From NCBI GenBank assembly GCA_021825865.1, contig JAKAFU010000003.1, positions 1-64,000 on the forward strand: 64,000 nt of DNA. Reading direction: 5' to 3'. The DNA is from a bacterium (lineage in GTDB: Bacteria; SZUA-79; Acidulodesulfobacterales; Acidulodesulfobacteraceae). How positions within the stretch are numbered: the first letter of the stretch is position 1; each line of letters starts with the position of its first letter. The translations under genes and the position numbers were made by a program. The notes under the pieces were generated by a model, which saw nothing but the letters and a program-made list of their open reading frames with translations, had not been told where the DNA came from and did not search any database. Shown in pieces: positions 35,838-45,233 of this stretch.

Positions 35838-37037
35838 ATGAACACAAAAGAACTTACTGCTAAATATATAATGAATACCTATTCAAGATTTGACCTTGAA
35901 TTGACAAAAGGCAGCGGGACAGAACTTTTTGATGAAAAAGGAAAAGGATATATTGATTTTGCAGCCGGCATTGCCGTAAATAATCTCGGGTATAATAATG
36001 AATTTATTAATAATGCCGTTATAGCTCAGTTAAAAAAATTAATTCACGTCTCAAATTATTTTTATACGGAGCCGCAGGCTTTATTGGCGCAAAAATTAGT
36101 AGAAAATTCATTTGCATCCAAAGTATTTTTTTGCAACAGCGGCGCCGAAAGTATAGAGGGAGCTATTAAGCTGGCGAGAAGCTATTCCGGTAAAATTTCA
36201 AAAAGGGGCTATAAAATAATCAGCATGAATAATTCTTTTCACGGCAGAACTTTCGGAGCGCTTGCGGCGACAGGACAGGAAAAATACCGCAAAGGTTTTG
36301 AACCGCTTTTGCCCGGCTTCGATTACGCTGATTATAATGATATAAAGCAGATAGAAAATCTTATAGACGGCAATAATGACTACTGCGCAATACTGCTTGA
36401 ACCGGTGCAGGGAGAAGGCGGAGTGAATATAGCATCGCGCGATTATATTAAAAAAATCAGAGAAATTACCGAAAAAAATAATATGATGCTGATATTTGAC
36501 GAAGTGCAGGCGGGGCTCGGAAGAACAGGGAAGCTTTTTGCATATATGCATTTTGATGTAGAACCGGATATTATGACTTTGGCAAAACCGCTTGCAGGGG
36601 GCTTGCCCATAGGCGCAGTGCTCGCCACACAGAAAGCGGCGGACGCATTCGAACCCGGAAACCACGCTTCTACATTCGGCGGCGGACCGTTAGTCTGTTC
36701 TGCGGCTAATGCCTTTATGGATGAAATTTTAAAAAAAGATTTTCTTAAAAATGTTACGGAAAAAGGTATTTATTTGAAGGAAAAGCTGATTAAGCTGAAA
36801 GAAAAGTTTTCAGGCAAAATTAAAGAAATACGTTCGATAGGTCTTATAAGCGCAATCGAATTTTATGACATAAAATCAAAGGATATGGCTATAAAATTGT
36901 TCAATATGGGATTTCTTACGACTACCGTGCAGGAAAAAGCCATCAGATTAACGCCTCCTTTAATTATAGGCATCAAAGAAATTGATTTAATCTGCAGCGC
37001 TATTGATGAAATTTTAAGTTCTGAAATATTTAATTAA
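35838..37037 (+). CDS. argD: Acetylornithine aminotransferase
   Basis: PLP enzyme of arginine synthesis that converts N-acetylglutamate semialdehyde to N-acetylornithine; in many bacteria it also serves the diaminopimelate route. Class III aminotransferase motifs: FFCNSGAESIEGAIKLAR, NSFHGRTFGALAATG, Asp221 in LIFDEVQAGLGRTG and the Schiff-base Lys250 in TLAKPLAGGLPIG. Length is 399 residues. It sits between argB and argF with 68 and 50 base gaps. Confidence 0.96.
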   Translation: MNTKELTAKYIMNTYSRFDLELTKGSGTELFDEKGKGYIDFAAGIAVNNLGYNNEFINNAVIAQLKKLIHVSNYFYTEPQALLAQKLVENSFASKVFFCNSGAESIEGAIKLARSYSGKISKRGYKIISMNNSFHGRTFGALAATGQEKYRKGFEPLLPGFDYADYNDIKQIENLIDGNNDYCAILLEPVQGEGGVNIASRDYIKKIREITEKNNMMLIFDEVQAGLGRTGKLFAYMHFDVEPDIMTLAKPLAGGLPIGAVLATQKAADAFEPGNHASTFGGGPLVCSAANAFMDEILKKDFLKNVTEKGIYLKEKLIKLKEKFSGKIKEIRSIGLISAIEFYDIKSKDMAIKLFNMGFLTTTVQEKAIRLTPPLIIGIKEIDLICSAIDEILSSEIFN

Positions 37038-37087
37038 TATAAGCAAACAGAATAAAGCCGATAAATTGAACAGGAATATAAAATAAA

Positions 37088-37996
37088 ATGAATAAAATAA
37101 AAAATTTTCTTTCCGTATTAGACTTAACCGAAGAAGAAATTTATTCCATTTTTGAACGCGCGGCATATTTTAAAAAAAATAGAATAGATAATAACAATAA
37201 ACCCCTCACCGACAAAAAAATAGGTATGATATTTGAAAAATCTTCTACAAGAACAAGAGTGTCTTTTGAGGTAGGCATTATAGAACTGGGCGGCTCGCCT
37301 CTGTTTATGTCTTCCAGAGACATGCAGCTCGGAAGAGGGGAACCGGTAAAAGATACCGCAAGGGTGCTTTCCAGATATTTAGACGGTGTTATCATCAGAA
37401 CCTTTGGACAGGATAGAATAAAAGAGTTTGCCGATTTTTTTGAAAAACCGGTAATAAACGGTTTGACGGATATGTATCATCCTGCACAAATTTTAGCGGA
37501 TTTATTTACGGTTTATGAAATTAAAAATGATATAAAAAAAATTAAAATAGTTTATTTAGGCGATCCGAATAATATGTCCAATTCATGGATTAATCTTCAG
37601 GCGATTATGGGTTTTAAGCTTGTTCTTGCCATTCCTGAAGGTTTTAAGGTTAATAAAGAAGTTGCCGAGAATTCTAAAAAATACGGCGGTTCTTTTGAAA
37701 TAATCCATAACAAATTAACAGCTTCAGAAGATGCCGATGTTGTCACTACCGATGTTTTTATAAGTATGGGACAGGATAACGACGCTCTAAAAATACAGAA
37801 GCTTAAGCCTTATATTATCGATAAACCGGTTATAGACAGCGCAAAGCATGACGTTATTCTTCTTCATTGTCTGCCTGCCCACAGAGGCGAGGAGATATCG
37901 GAAGAGGTATTTGAAAGTTTTTCAAAAAATATTTTTGATGAGGCTGAAAACAGGCTGCATGTTCAAAAAGCGATAATGGAAAAGATATTTGTATAA
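37088..37996 (+). CDS. argF: Ornithine carbamoyltransferase
   Basis: Makes citrulline from ornithine and carbamoyl phosphate. The carbamoyl-phosphate loop is KSSTRTRVSF (51-60); HPAQ (131-134), DVFISMGQD (222-230) and HCLPAH (260-265, with the Cys of the ornithine site) are all present. Length is 302 residues. A 191-base AT-rich gap follows before argG, so argG may have its own promoter; TTGACA occurs at 38144-38149 but I see no good -10 at the right distance. Confidence 0.96.
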   Translation: MNKIKNFLSVLDLTEEEIYSIFERAAYFKKNRIDNNNKPLTDKKIGMIFEKSSTRTRVSFEVGIIELGGSPLFMSSRDMQLGRGEPVKDTARVLSRYLDGVIIRTFGQDRIKEFADFFEKPVINGLTDMYHPAQILADLFTVYEIKNDIKKIKIVYLGDPNNMSNSWINLQAIMGFKLVLAIPEGFKVNKEVAENSKKYGGSFEIIHNKLTASEDADVVTTDVFISMGQDNDALKIQKLKPYIIDKPVIDSAKHDVILLHCLPAHRGEEISEEVFESFSKNIFDEAENRLHVQKAIMEKIFV

Positions 37997-38187
37997 TTTT
38001 TTAATATAATTTTAAATATTTATTTATTTATATTTATTTTTTTATTTATTTTCTAAGCTTAAATCTTAATGCTTTTAAATTAATAAATTTAGTTAATTTT
38101 ATTCATTAATCAAAAATCAGTGTTTAAATAATAATTTATTTATTTGACAATTTATAACTTTAATTAATTAATCAGGGAATAAAAAAA

Positions 38188-39387
38188 ATGGCGGAAAACA
38201 CCGGAAAAACAAAAATTGTTCTTGCATATTCTGGCGGTCTGGATACTTCGGTTATACTAAAATGGCTCATTAATACCTATGATGCCGATGTGACAGCCTA
38301 CTGTTCCGATGTAGGACAGAAGGAAGATTTAAATGCCGTAAGAGAAAAAGCATTTAAGACAGGCGCGGCAGAAGTAGTTATAGAAGACTTAAGGGAAGAA
38401 TTTGCTTTAAATTATATTTTTCCGGCTTTAAGAGGCAATGCTTTATATGAAGGCATATATCTGCTCGGTACGTCAATTGCAAGACCTTTAATCGCAAAGA
38501 GACAGATTGAGCTGGCTGCTCAAACCGGAGCCGAATACGTTGCCCACGGGGCTACCGGCAAAGGCAACGACCAGGTTCGTTTCGAACTTGCCTATGCCGC
38601 GGTCAATCCCAAAATTAAAGTTATCGCGCCATGGAGAATATGGGATATAGCGTCAAGAACGGAACTTATAGACTATGCCTCTAAAAACGGTATTGCCGTT
38701 CCAGTCACAAAAGAGAAACCATATTCAAGCGACAGAAATCTTTTTCATATAAGCTATGAGGGCGGCATACTGGAGGATTTAAATAATGCGCCGGATGAAA
38801 GCATGTTTGAAATTACCGTTTCGCCGGCAAATGCTCCGGATAAATCCGAAAAAGTCGAGATTTCTTATGAAAACGGAAACCCTGTATATTTAAACGGCAG
38901 CAAAGAGACCCCGTTCAATATTATAGAAAAACTGAATATAATTGCGGGAAGAAACGGCGTAGGAAGGGCGGACGTTGTAGAAACAAGGATTACAGGAATG
39001 AAATCAAGAGGGATATACGAAACTCCGGCAGGAACGCTGCTGCAATTTACTCATAGAGCGCTGGAGGCTGTAACATTAACAGGCGAGGAAATAGAATTAA
39101 AAGACAGCCTTCTGCCAAAATATTCAAAATTAATTTATGAAGGCAGCTGGTTCAGCCCCGAGTTTAGCGCATTGCAGAGTCTGATTGATTCAACGCAGAA
39201 AAATGTCTGGGGCAGTATCGGCATAGAATTATACAAAGGCAATATAAAAATATTATACAGAAAGTCTGATAAAAGTCTGTATTCGGAATCCATTGTTACA
39301 TTTGAAGACGACAAAGGTTCTTATTCCCAGAAAGATGCAACAGGTTTTATTAATTTAAAAGCGTTAAGATTTAAGCTGAGAAAATAA
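38188..39387 (+). CDS. argG: Argininosuccinate synthase
   Basis: ATP-dependent condensation of citrulline with aspartate. The N-terminal P-loop-like AYSGGLDTSV is at 13-22. Also present are SVGQ-equivalent SDVGQKED, GATGKGNDQVRFE, ENGVAVPVT-equivalent KNGIAVPVTKEKPYS and GRADVVETRITGMKSRG. Length is 399 residues. There are about 190-base gaps on both sides, larger than within argB-D-F. Confidence 0.97.
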   Translation: MAENTGKTKIVLAYSGGLDTSVILKWLINTYDADVTAYCSDVGQKEDLNAVREKAFKTGAAEVVIEDLREEFALNYIFPALRGNALYEGIYLLGTSIARPLIAKRQIELAAQTGAEYVAHGATGKGNDQVRFELAYAAVNPKIKVIAPWRIWDIASRTELIDYASKNGIAVPVTKEKPYSSDRNLFHISYEGGILEDLNNAPDESMFEITVSPANAPDKSEKVEISYENGNPVYLNGSKETPFNIIEKLNIIAGRNGVGRADVVETRITGMKSRGIYETPAGTLLQFTHRALEAVTLTGEEIELKDSLLPKYSKLIYEGSWFSPEFSALQSLIDSTQKNVWGSIGIELYKGNIKILYRKSDKSLYSESIVTFEDDKGSYSQKDATGFINLKALRFKLRK

Positions 39388-39585
39388 ATAAATAAACTAT
39401 ATTCATTCGTTGATTGTCGATTAAATAATAAAATTAACTGAATTAGCTAAACTATCAGATATTGATTATAATAGACCGATGAATTAACCGAATTAATATA
39501 TTAAAGTAATTGGCTGCTATATTAATTATTTTTTAACTATTTAATTGAACTACAATATAATATAACGGTATAAAAATTATATAAA

Positions 39586-41025
39586 ATGTCGGCAAAAAGA
39601 GCAAATAAAGCAAACGAAAAGGGTAACGAAAATTTTGTCCGCGGAAGATTTAAAGAAGATATTTCTGATTTAACCGCCGATTTTACCGCTTCTCTAGACA
39701 TAGATAAAAAATTTGCGGAATTTGATATCAAAGGCAGTTTTGCCCATCTTGAAGCGTTGTCTAAGGCAGGACTTGTTACGGAAGATGAAAAAAATAAAAT
39801 TAAAGAGGGGCTTTCCGTTATAAGTGAAGAACTGAAATCAAATAAATTTAAATTTGACAAAAGATATGAAGATATTCATATTAATATTGAAAAGAGACTT
39901 ATCGAACTTACAGGCGGCGCAGGTGAAAAACTGCATACCGGCAGGTCTAGAAACGACCAGGTTTCATTAGATTTCAGGCTCTATGTTAAAAATGAAATAA
40001 AAAAGATAGCGGATGTGCTGCTCGGTTTAAGAAGCGAACTTATAAAAAAAGCGAAAGATAATGTTGAAACTTTTTTACCCGGTTATACGCATATGCAGCA
40101 TGCCCAGCCTGTTTCATTAGCTCACCATCTGTTGGCTTATTATGAAATGTTTACCAGAGATTTTATTAAACTAAAAAATACATATATTTCGGCAGATTCA
40201 ATGACCCTCGGCAGCGGAGCTCTTGCAGGCGCCGATTTCAATCTAGACAGAGAATTAGAGGCAGAAATACTCGGTTTTGGAAGAATATCCAGAAACAGCA
40301 TAGATTCGGTTTCAGATAGAGATTTTGCCATTGAATTTAATTTTGTTTTATCGATGATATCGCTGCATCTTTCAAGATTTTGCGAAGAATTAATATTGTG
40401 GAATTCTCAGGAATTTAATTTTGTAGATATTAAAGATGAATTTACGACAGGTTCAAGCATTATGCCGCAAAAAAAAAATCCCGATGTCTTAGAGCTTATA
40501 AGGGGAAAAACAGGTTCCGTAATATCAGGGTTAGTCTCTCTTTTTATAATGATGAAATCTTTGCCCCTTGCTTACAACAGGGACATGCAGGAGGATAAAA
40601 AGCCTGTTATGGAAAGCTCTGAAACTATTTATAAGTCACTGGAAATATTCAAGGAAATAATAAGGACGCTTGAATTTAAAAAAAGCAATATGATGCTGCA
40701 GCTGAACGATGATGAAATATACGCGACCGATATGGCCAGCTATCTTGTCAATAAAGGTCTGCCTTTTAGAAAATCTCATGAAATAATCGGCAATGCCGTG
40801 AGCTATGCGAAAGCTCAAAATGTAAAATTATCAGAAATCACGATTAATGATTACAAAAAATTTTCCGAACTTTTTGAGAATGATATTTATGTTTTATTTG
40901 ACGCCGGACATTCGGTAAACAGTAAAAAAACTTACGGCAGCACGTCATTAGCCCGAATAATGAAGATAATACCTGATTATGACGATGAAATTAAAAGAGA
41001 TAAATATGATGAAATATTTTCATAA
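39586..41025 (+). CDS. argH: Argininosuccinate lyase
   Basis: Last step to arginine, releasing fumarate. Family blocks: HTGRSRNDQVSLDFRLY, PGYTHMQHAQPVSLAHH with the catalytic His, and the flexible signature loop GSSIMPQKKNPD with the catalytic Ser. Length is 479 residues. The first 15 residues (AKRANKANEKGNEN) are a Lys/Asn-rich extension before the usual start of WxGRF-type sequence (here VRGRFKED). A lipoprotein gene follows after 59 bases. Confidence 0.96.
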   Translation: MSAKRANKANEKGNENFVRGRFKEDISDLTADFTASLDIDKKFAEFDIKGSFAHLEALSKAGLVTEDEKNKIKEGLSVISEELKSNKFKFDKRYEDIHINIEKRLIELTGGAGEKLHTGRSRNDQVSLDFRLYVKNEIKKIADVLLGLRSELIKKAKDNVETFLPGYTHMQHAQPVSLAHHLLAYYEMFTRDFIKLKNTYISADSMTLGSGALAGADFNLDRELEAEILGFGRISRNSIDSVSDRDFAIEFNFVLSMISLHLSRFCEELILWNSQEFNFVDIKDEFTTGSSIMPQKKNPDVLELIRGKTGSVISGLVSLFIMMKSLPLAYNRDMQEDKKPVMESSETIYKSLEIFKEIIRTLEFKKSNMMLQLNDDEIYATDMASYLVNKGLPFRKSHEIIGNAVSYAKAQNVKLSEITINDYKKFSELFENDIYVLFDAGHSVNSKKTYGSTSLARIMKIIPDYDDEIKRDKYDEIFS

Positions 41026-41084
41026 AGCTAAAAAGAGCTCTGAAAACAGGTTAAATAAGTTATGCTATATATGTTATACTGCGT

Positions 41085-41579
41085 ATGCTATTAATTAATC
41101 TTCCTAAAAAGAATCATTTCATTTTATCCGGTTTATTAGTTATATTTATTGCTCTGTTTGTTCTAATTTTATCCGGATGCGCAAAAACAGGATATCCGCA
41201 GGCCCCTACTGTTCAGCCCCCTTACGCTCCGCATATAATTTCAATTAAAAAAAACGCAGACAGTCTTGTTGTTATTTATAACTATAAATTTAATACCGGG
41301 AATATTAAGGAATTTTTAATATATGAAAAAAGTTTTAAAAAGAAAACAAAGAAAGTTTTATCGTGCTCTCAGGCAAAACTCGTCGCAATACAAAATTTAA
41401 AATTTGTCAAAAAATTTAAATTAAATAAAACCGGAAACCGCTATCTGAATCTATTTTTTTATAAAATAAATAAATCTGCGTTAAAAAGAGGCTATTATTA
41501 TATCTTTTGCGTAAAAAGCAAAAATTATTTTAACATTAGTTCTTCCTTTTCTAATTTTCTTGCTTTACATATTAATTGA
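41085..41579 (+). CDS. Lipoprotein downstream of argH
   Basis: A protein of 164 residues with a hydrophobic signal (11-29) and lipobox LSGC, acylated Cys32. The mature part begins with a Pro-rich linker (QAPTVQPPYAPH), then a Lys-rich beta domain with IISIKKNADSLVVIYNY, an arrangement seen in single fibronectin III-like domains; this is by eye only. A lipoprotein between argH and lysA also occurs, from memory, in Geobacter relatives. No function is known. Confidence 0.7.
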   Translation: MLLINLPKKNHFILSGLLVIFIALFVLILSGCAKTGYPQAPTVQPPYAPHIISIKKNADSLVVIYNYKFNTGNIKEFLIYEKSFKKKTKKVLSCSQAKLVAIQNLKFVKKFKLNKTGNRYLNLFFYKINKSALKRGYYYIFCVKSKNYFNISSSFSNFLALHIN

Positions 41580-41884
41580 TTGGTGATAAGAATAATAACT
41601 TAAATGTTTAACTTATATATTGCAATTTGTCCTATAATTATATAACTTATTTTATATAAGCGATATTTCATAATTATAATATATAATATTGAAGCGTTTT
41701 ATATAATTTTTTTTACAAATTTTATATAATAAATTTATAAATATTAATTATAATAGTCATATAAATATATTTCATTAAGCAGTATATTTAGTTAAAATTC
41801 GGTAAAATTTTTTCAATGGAATATTTAAGTTCAATAAATTAATAATACAGTAATCAGAATGTAATTTAATGCGGAGGCAAGTTT
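41580..41884. other. AT-rich intergenic region before the NHL protein gene
   Basis: A 305-base gap. A possible sigma-70 promoter is TTTACA (41712-41717) with TATAAA (41736-41741), spacer 18, but such matches are common at this base composition. A clear GGAGG ribosome site precedes the next gene. Nothing else is recognised. Confidence 0.4.
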
Positions 41885-42877
41885 ATGGCCTTTAAAGAAA
41901 AATTAAGCAAAATAGTTTTGGTTTTAACTTTAGTTGTAATAATTATTCTCGCAATTCTTGTGTTTCAAAAGAAATTTATAAACAATTTTCAAAAAGTGCC
42001 GTTTTCAATAAAATTAGTCAGAATAATCGGAAAGAAATATGCCTTAAAAGGTCCTGCCGATGTATTTTTTCAGGGCAGCAGGATTATTTATATTGTAGAT
42101 TCCGGCAATTCCAGAATTTTGAAGTTTAATATTCAGGGAAAATATATAAGACAATGGGGATTGCAAGGAGGCGCAGCGGGTGAATTTATGGTGCCTCTTT
42201 ACGGCACCGTTTATCAGCCTGCCAATGAGAAACCTGACATTTATATTGTAGATTCCGGCAATTCCAGAATTCAGGTTTTTACACCTGAAGGAAACTTCAT
42301 AAAAGAATTCGGCAAGTCTAAAAACGTCAAGAAAATGCTTGTAGAACCGACATACATCGGTTTTGCCAACGGCAAAATTTATGTTGCAAATTCCGGCGAT
42401 AACGATATCTTAATTTATTTCAAAGACGGTCAATTTTATGAAAAGAAAGACCCGAAAAATAAAGCTAAACATAATATTTTAAAAAAACCGGTCAGTATGG
42501 CATTTTCTAAAAAATATATATATGTTTCGGATTACAAACTTTCAAAGATATTAGTATTCGATAAAGAATTTAATTTGCTCGGCACTATCGGAACAAAAGG
42601 CGAAAACGGGCATAAACTTTTTCATCCTGTCGGTATAGTTTATAAAAACGGTTATTTATTTGTTGCAAATTACGGAAGAAGCATAATAACTGTTTTTAAA
42701 CTTTCTAAAGGGTTTAACGTTATTAAATCATATAATTTCGGAACTCCAGGGACCGGCGGCAGAAATTTTAATCATGAGTCGAATATTTCAATATCTAAAA
42801 ACGGAAAATATCTTGCGGCAGCCGACACTAATAATAACAGGATAATTTTGTACAGAGTTTTTGGATTGAATAAATAA
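41885..42877 (+). CDS. Membrane-anchored NHL-repeat protein
   Basis: A protein of 330 residues with an uncleaved-looking N-terminal hydrophobic anchor (about 10-28), then NHL beta-propeller repeats. IYIVDSGNSRILKFNIQGK and IYIVDSGNSRIQVFTPEG are nearly identical blades, followed by IYVANSGDNDILIYF, IYVSDYKLSKILVF and LFVANYGRSIITVF. Such propellers bind protein or carbohydrate partners and often scaffold envelope assemblies; the partner here is unknown. A strong site GGAGG lies just upstream. It differs from the propeller at 25.6 kb in repeat sequence and anchoring. Confidence 0.83.
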   Translation: MAFKEKLSKIVLVLTLVVIIILAILVFQKKFINNFQKVPFSIKLVRIIGKKYALKGPADVFFQGSRIIYIVDSGNSRILKFNIQGKYIRQWGLQGGAAGEFMVPLYGTVYQPANEKPDIYIVDSGNSRIQVFTPEGNFIKEFGKSKNVKKMLVEPTYIGFANGKIYVANSGDNDILIYFKDGQFYEKKDPKNKAKHNILKKPVSMAFSKKYIYVSDYKLSKILVFDKEFNLLGTIGTKGENGHKLFHPVGIVYKNGYLFVANYGRSIITVFKLSKGFNVIKSYNFGTPGTGGRNFNHESNISISKNGKYLAAADTNNNRIILYRVFGLNK

Positions 42878-42903
42878 ATAATTTTAAATAATTTAATAAA
42901 AAA

Positions 42904-43080
42904 TAATTTAAACAGACTAATTTAACTATACTAATTTAAAAAGAATAATTAATAAAAATAATTCAAACAGAATAATTTGAATATACTAATTTAAACAGAC
43001 TAATTTAAACGAGTAATTAATAGAATAATTAAATTTAAATAATTAAGTTAAACAGATTAACTAAAAAACAAACAAAATAA
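42904..43080. repeat. Degenerate AT-rich repeats built on TAATTTAAACAGACTAAT
   Basis: The intergenic stretch before the flavoprotein gene is a patchwork of variants of TAATTTAAACAG and ATACTAATTTAAA. One larger unit starts at 42904 and recurs with changes at 42959, 55 bases later. No GC-rich hairpin or coding sense is visible. Confidence 0.55.
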
Positions 43081-43085
43081 ATTTT

Positions 43086-44183
43086 ATGAAAACGGATGTG
43101 CTGATTGTAGGAGCGGGACCTGCCGGAAGTGCTTGCGCCTATGAATTATCGAAGCGCGGCGTCGGCAATATACTTATAGAGAGGAAGGCAAAACCCGGAA
43201 CGCCGGTTCAATGCGCCGAGTTTATTCCTGTTAATATAAATCAATATATAGATTTAACGGATAAGCCGGAAGCAGTCTGCCAAAATGTCGAATATATGGA
43301 AGTGGACACGGAAAAAGAGAATTATAAATTTGACGGCAGAGGCTATATATTAAATAGAGAAATTTTTGATTATTACATTGCTATGCTTGCGGCTGGAAAA
43401 GGAACGGAATTAATAACTAATACTTTTGCACAGACGGTGATAGAAAATGAAAATAAATTAATTGCAAGAGATAAAATAAGCAATAATATAATAGAAATAA
43501 ATTATAAATATCTTGTAATCGCAGCCGGAGCAAAAAATTTCATAGATTTTAGCGCTCAAAAGCGCAATGCCCGATATATTTGTAATGAAGTTTACATACA
43601 CGGTATTCAGATTAAAACCAAACTCTTGAAGCGTTTAAATTCCGCTATGATTTATTTCAGGAATTACATTCCTTACGGTTACGGCTGGGTTTTCCCTAAA
43701 CTTGATTTTGCAAATGTCGGAATAGGCATAGAACAAAATAGTCATAATGACATTAATTTAAGGCAATCCTTTGCTCTTTTTTTAAGTGAAATGAAGCAGA
43801 AAGGTATTATAGGCGGGGAAGTAATATCAAAAACCTCAGGTTTAATACCAATTTCAGCCCTTAATGAAACGGTATGCGGAAATATTGCATATTGCGGGGA
43901 TGCCGCAGGACTTACCCATCCTATAACGGGTGCGGGTAATTTAAGCGCCGTTATTTCAGGAACATTGCTCGGAGAATTTATATATGAAAGTTTGAAAACA
44001 GGAAGTAATTTGCTGGCAGATTATAAAGAAGAACTTTTTTCAATTTTTCATAAACCGCTATTAAAAGCCAAAACAAAAAGGAATAATTTTTATATAAAAA
44101 AATACGAGCAATTGAGTCCGGAAGAACTTGATAATATAGTAAGACAATCGTGGCCTTCCTTTGCAGGATATCATGCTATATAA
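43086..44183 (+). CDS. Geranylgeranyl-reductase-family flavoprotein
   Basis: FAD-dependent oxidoreductase of 365 residues. The dinucleotide motif GAGPAG is at 9-14, followed by LIERKAKPGTPVQCAE, where the Cys after PVQ is conserved in the family. YGYGWVFPK lies mid-protein, and GDAAGLTHPITGAG is the second FAD motif. This family saturates isoprenoid chains of quinones or lipids, so a role with the polyprenyl synthase gene 2.6 kb downstream is possible but unproven. The nearest other option is an electron-transfer flavoprotein-quinone-like enzyme, less likely by motifs. Confidence 0.82.
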   Translation: MKTDVLIVGAGPAGSACAYELSKRGVGNILIERKAKPGTPVQCAEFIPVNINQYIDLTDKPEAVCQNVEYMEVDTEKENYKFDGRGYILNREIFDYYIAMLAAGKGTELITNTFAQTVIENENKLIARDKISNNIIEINYKYLVIAAGAKNFIDFSAQKRNARYICNEVYIHGIQIKTKLLKRLNSAMIYFRNYIPYGYGWVFPKLDFANVGIGIEQNSHNDINLRQSFALFLSEMKQKGIIGGEVISKTSGLIPISALNETVCGNIAYCGDAAGLTHPITGAGNLSAVISGTLLGEFIYESLKTGSNLLADYKEELFSIFHKPLLKAKTKRNNFYIKKYEQLSPEELDNIVRQSWPSFAGYHAI

Positions 44184-44658
44184 AATATAACATATAAAAT
44201 GCTTCGATGCAGTTTAATGCAGAGATTTAAATACCCCATTTGCTGAAACAAGGGATTTTACGGCAATTTTCGGTAACTAATAATAATATTGATATACCGT
44301 TTCTATTATTTTTTTGGATTGTTTTTAAACGATAAAACTTATTTATATTCGAATGCTCTTATAATATGTCTTTAGCATCTTTATATTCAAATGATATTAT
44401 AATATATCTTTAACATCATTTTTGATATATAATAACAGTATGATGCAGGTATTAATTTATCAACATATTAATAAATTAATATGTTTTATTGTTAATGAAT
44501 TTTAAGACAGGCAAGGCAATATATGCGATATATATAGTGCATAATGTACAAGCTGTGCAAGGTAATTTTAGATAATATTATAATAAATAAGAGTGAATAT
44601 CGGTTAAAGCACGGTGTTTGGTTTTATTATTAATAAAAATAAGGAGGTTTAAATTAAA
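44184..44658. other. Long intergenic region upstream of the RpiB-like gene
   Basis: A 475-base gap with no coding signal. It contains a 38-bp imperfect tandem repeat (44342-44417) and ends in a textbook AAGGAGGT ribosome site at 44641-44648. I could not place a promoter or an RNA fold with confidence. Its length and strong ribosome site suggest the downstream gene has its own regulated promoter. Confidence 0.5.
44342..44417 (+). repeat. 38-bp imperfect tandem repeat
   Basis: Unit 1 is 44342-44379 and unit 2 is 44380-44417. They are identical at 33 of 38 positions; at all five differences unit 2 has A where unit 1 has G or C. Located 240 bases upstream of the RpiB-like gene. Confidence 0.75.
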
Positions 44659-45171
44659 ATGGCTTCCCAGATGCATTTGCAGGATTTTGTCAATGTTGAC
44701 GACAGAGATACGAAGAAAGCGCTTAAAGTCGGCATATTTTCAGATAAAGATAGTTTTTTCTTTAAAGAAAAAATAGGTATATTTCTCGATACACAATGGA
44801 CAAGTCTTTATGATTTAGGTCCTTCAAGGGTGGACCAGCATAAAGATATTTTTAAAATGGCCGGTAAAATGGCTGAAGCCATATCGGCGGGAAGATTAGA
44901 ATACGGCATAGTGCTGTTAAATGAAAATTATGAAATCATGAATGTTATATTTAATAAATATAAAAATATAAGGGCTATTTTTGCAGTCAGCGAAGATTAT
45001 ATAATAAATTCAAGAAAGCAGTTTAACGCTAATGTCCTGATTGTTAAAAACAATGGCATTACAATAGATACAAGGGGTTCGGAAAAAGAAGTCAAATTGT
45101 TTTTAACTACGGAATTCGATGAAGAAAACTGTGCGCTTTTAAAATTGGTTAGTGATGCTGAAAATAAATAA
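44659..45171 (+). CDS. RpiB/LacAB-fold protein lacking catalytic residues
   Basis: A protein of 170 residues that aligns by eye across its length with ribose-5-phosphate isomerase B: VGIFSDKDSFFFKEKI with IAFGCDHVGFILKHEI, EYGIVLLNENYE with DGGILICGTGVG, and NIRAIFAVSEDY then SRKQFNANVL with GIRAVVCSEPY then SRQHNDTNVL of E. coli RpiB (recalled). The catalytic Cys66 is Leu87, His99 is Gln121, His10 is Lys30, and the phosphate-binding GTG is NEN. Isomerase activity is therefore unlikely, and a regulatory or scaffold role is inferred. A perfect AAGGAGGT site ten bases before the ATG suggests strong translation. radA follows after 62 bases. Confidence 0.7.
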   Translation: MASQMHLQDFVNVDDRDTKKALKVGIFSDKDSFFFKEKIGIFLDTQWTSLYDLGPSRVDQHKDIFKMAGKMAEAISAGRLEYGIVLLNENYEIMNVIFNKYKNIRAIFAVSEDYIINSRKQFNANVLIVKNNGITIDTRGSEKEVKLFLTTEFDEENCALLKLVSDAENK

Positions 45172-45233
45172 ATAAATCTTGGAAAAGAAATCTAATAAAT
45201 AAATAAAATAAAATAAAATATTTTAAATAATTA

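Noticed and set aside
42904-43080. CRISPR array
   Set aside because: Repeats are degenerate, overlapping and not separated by unique spacers of constant length.
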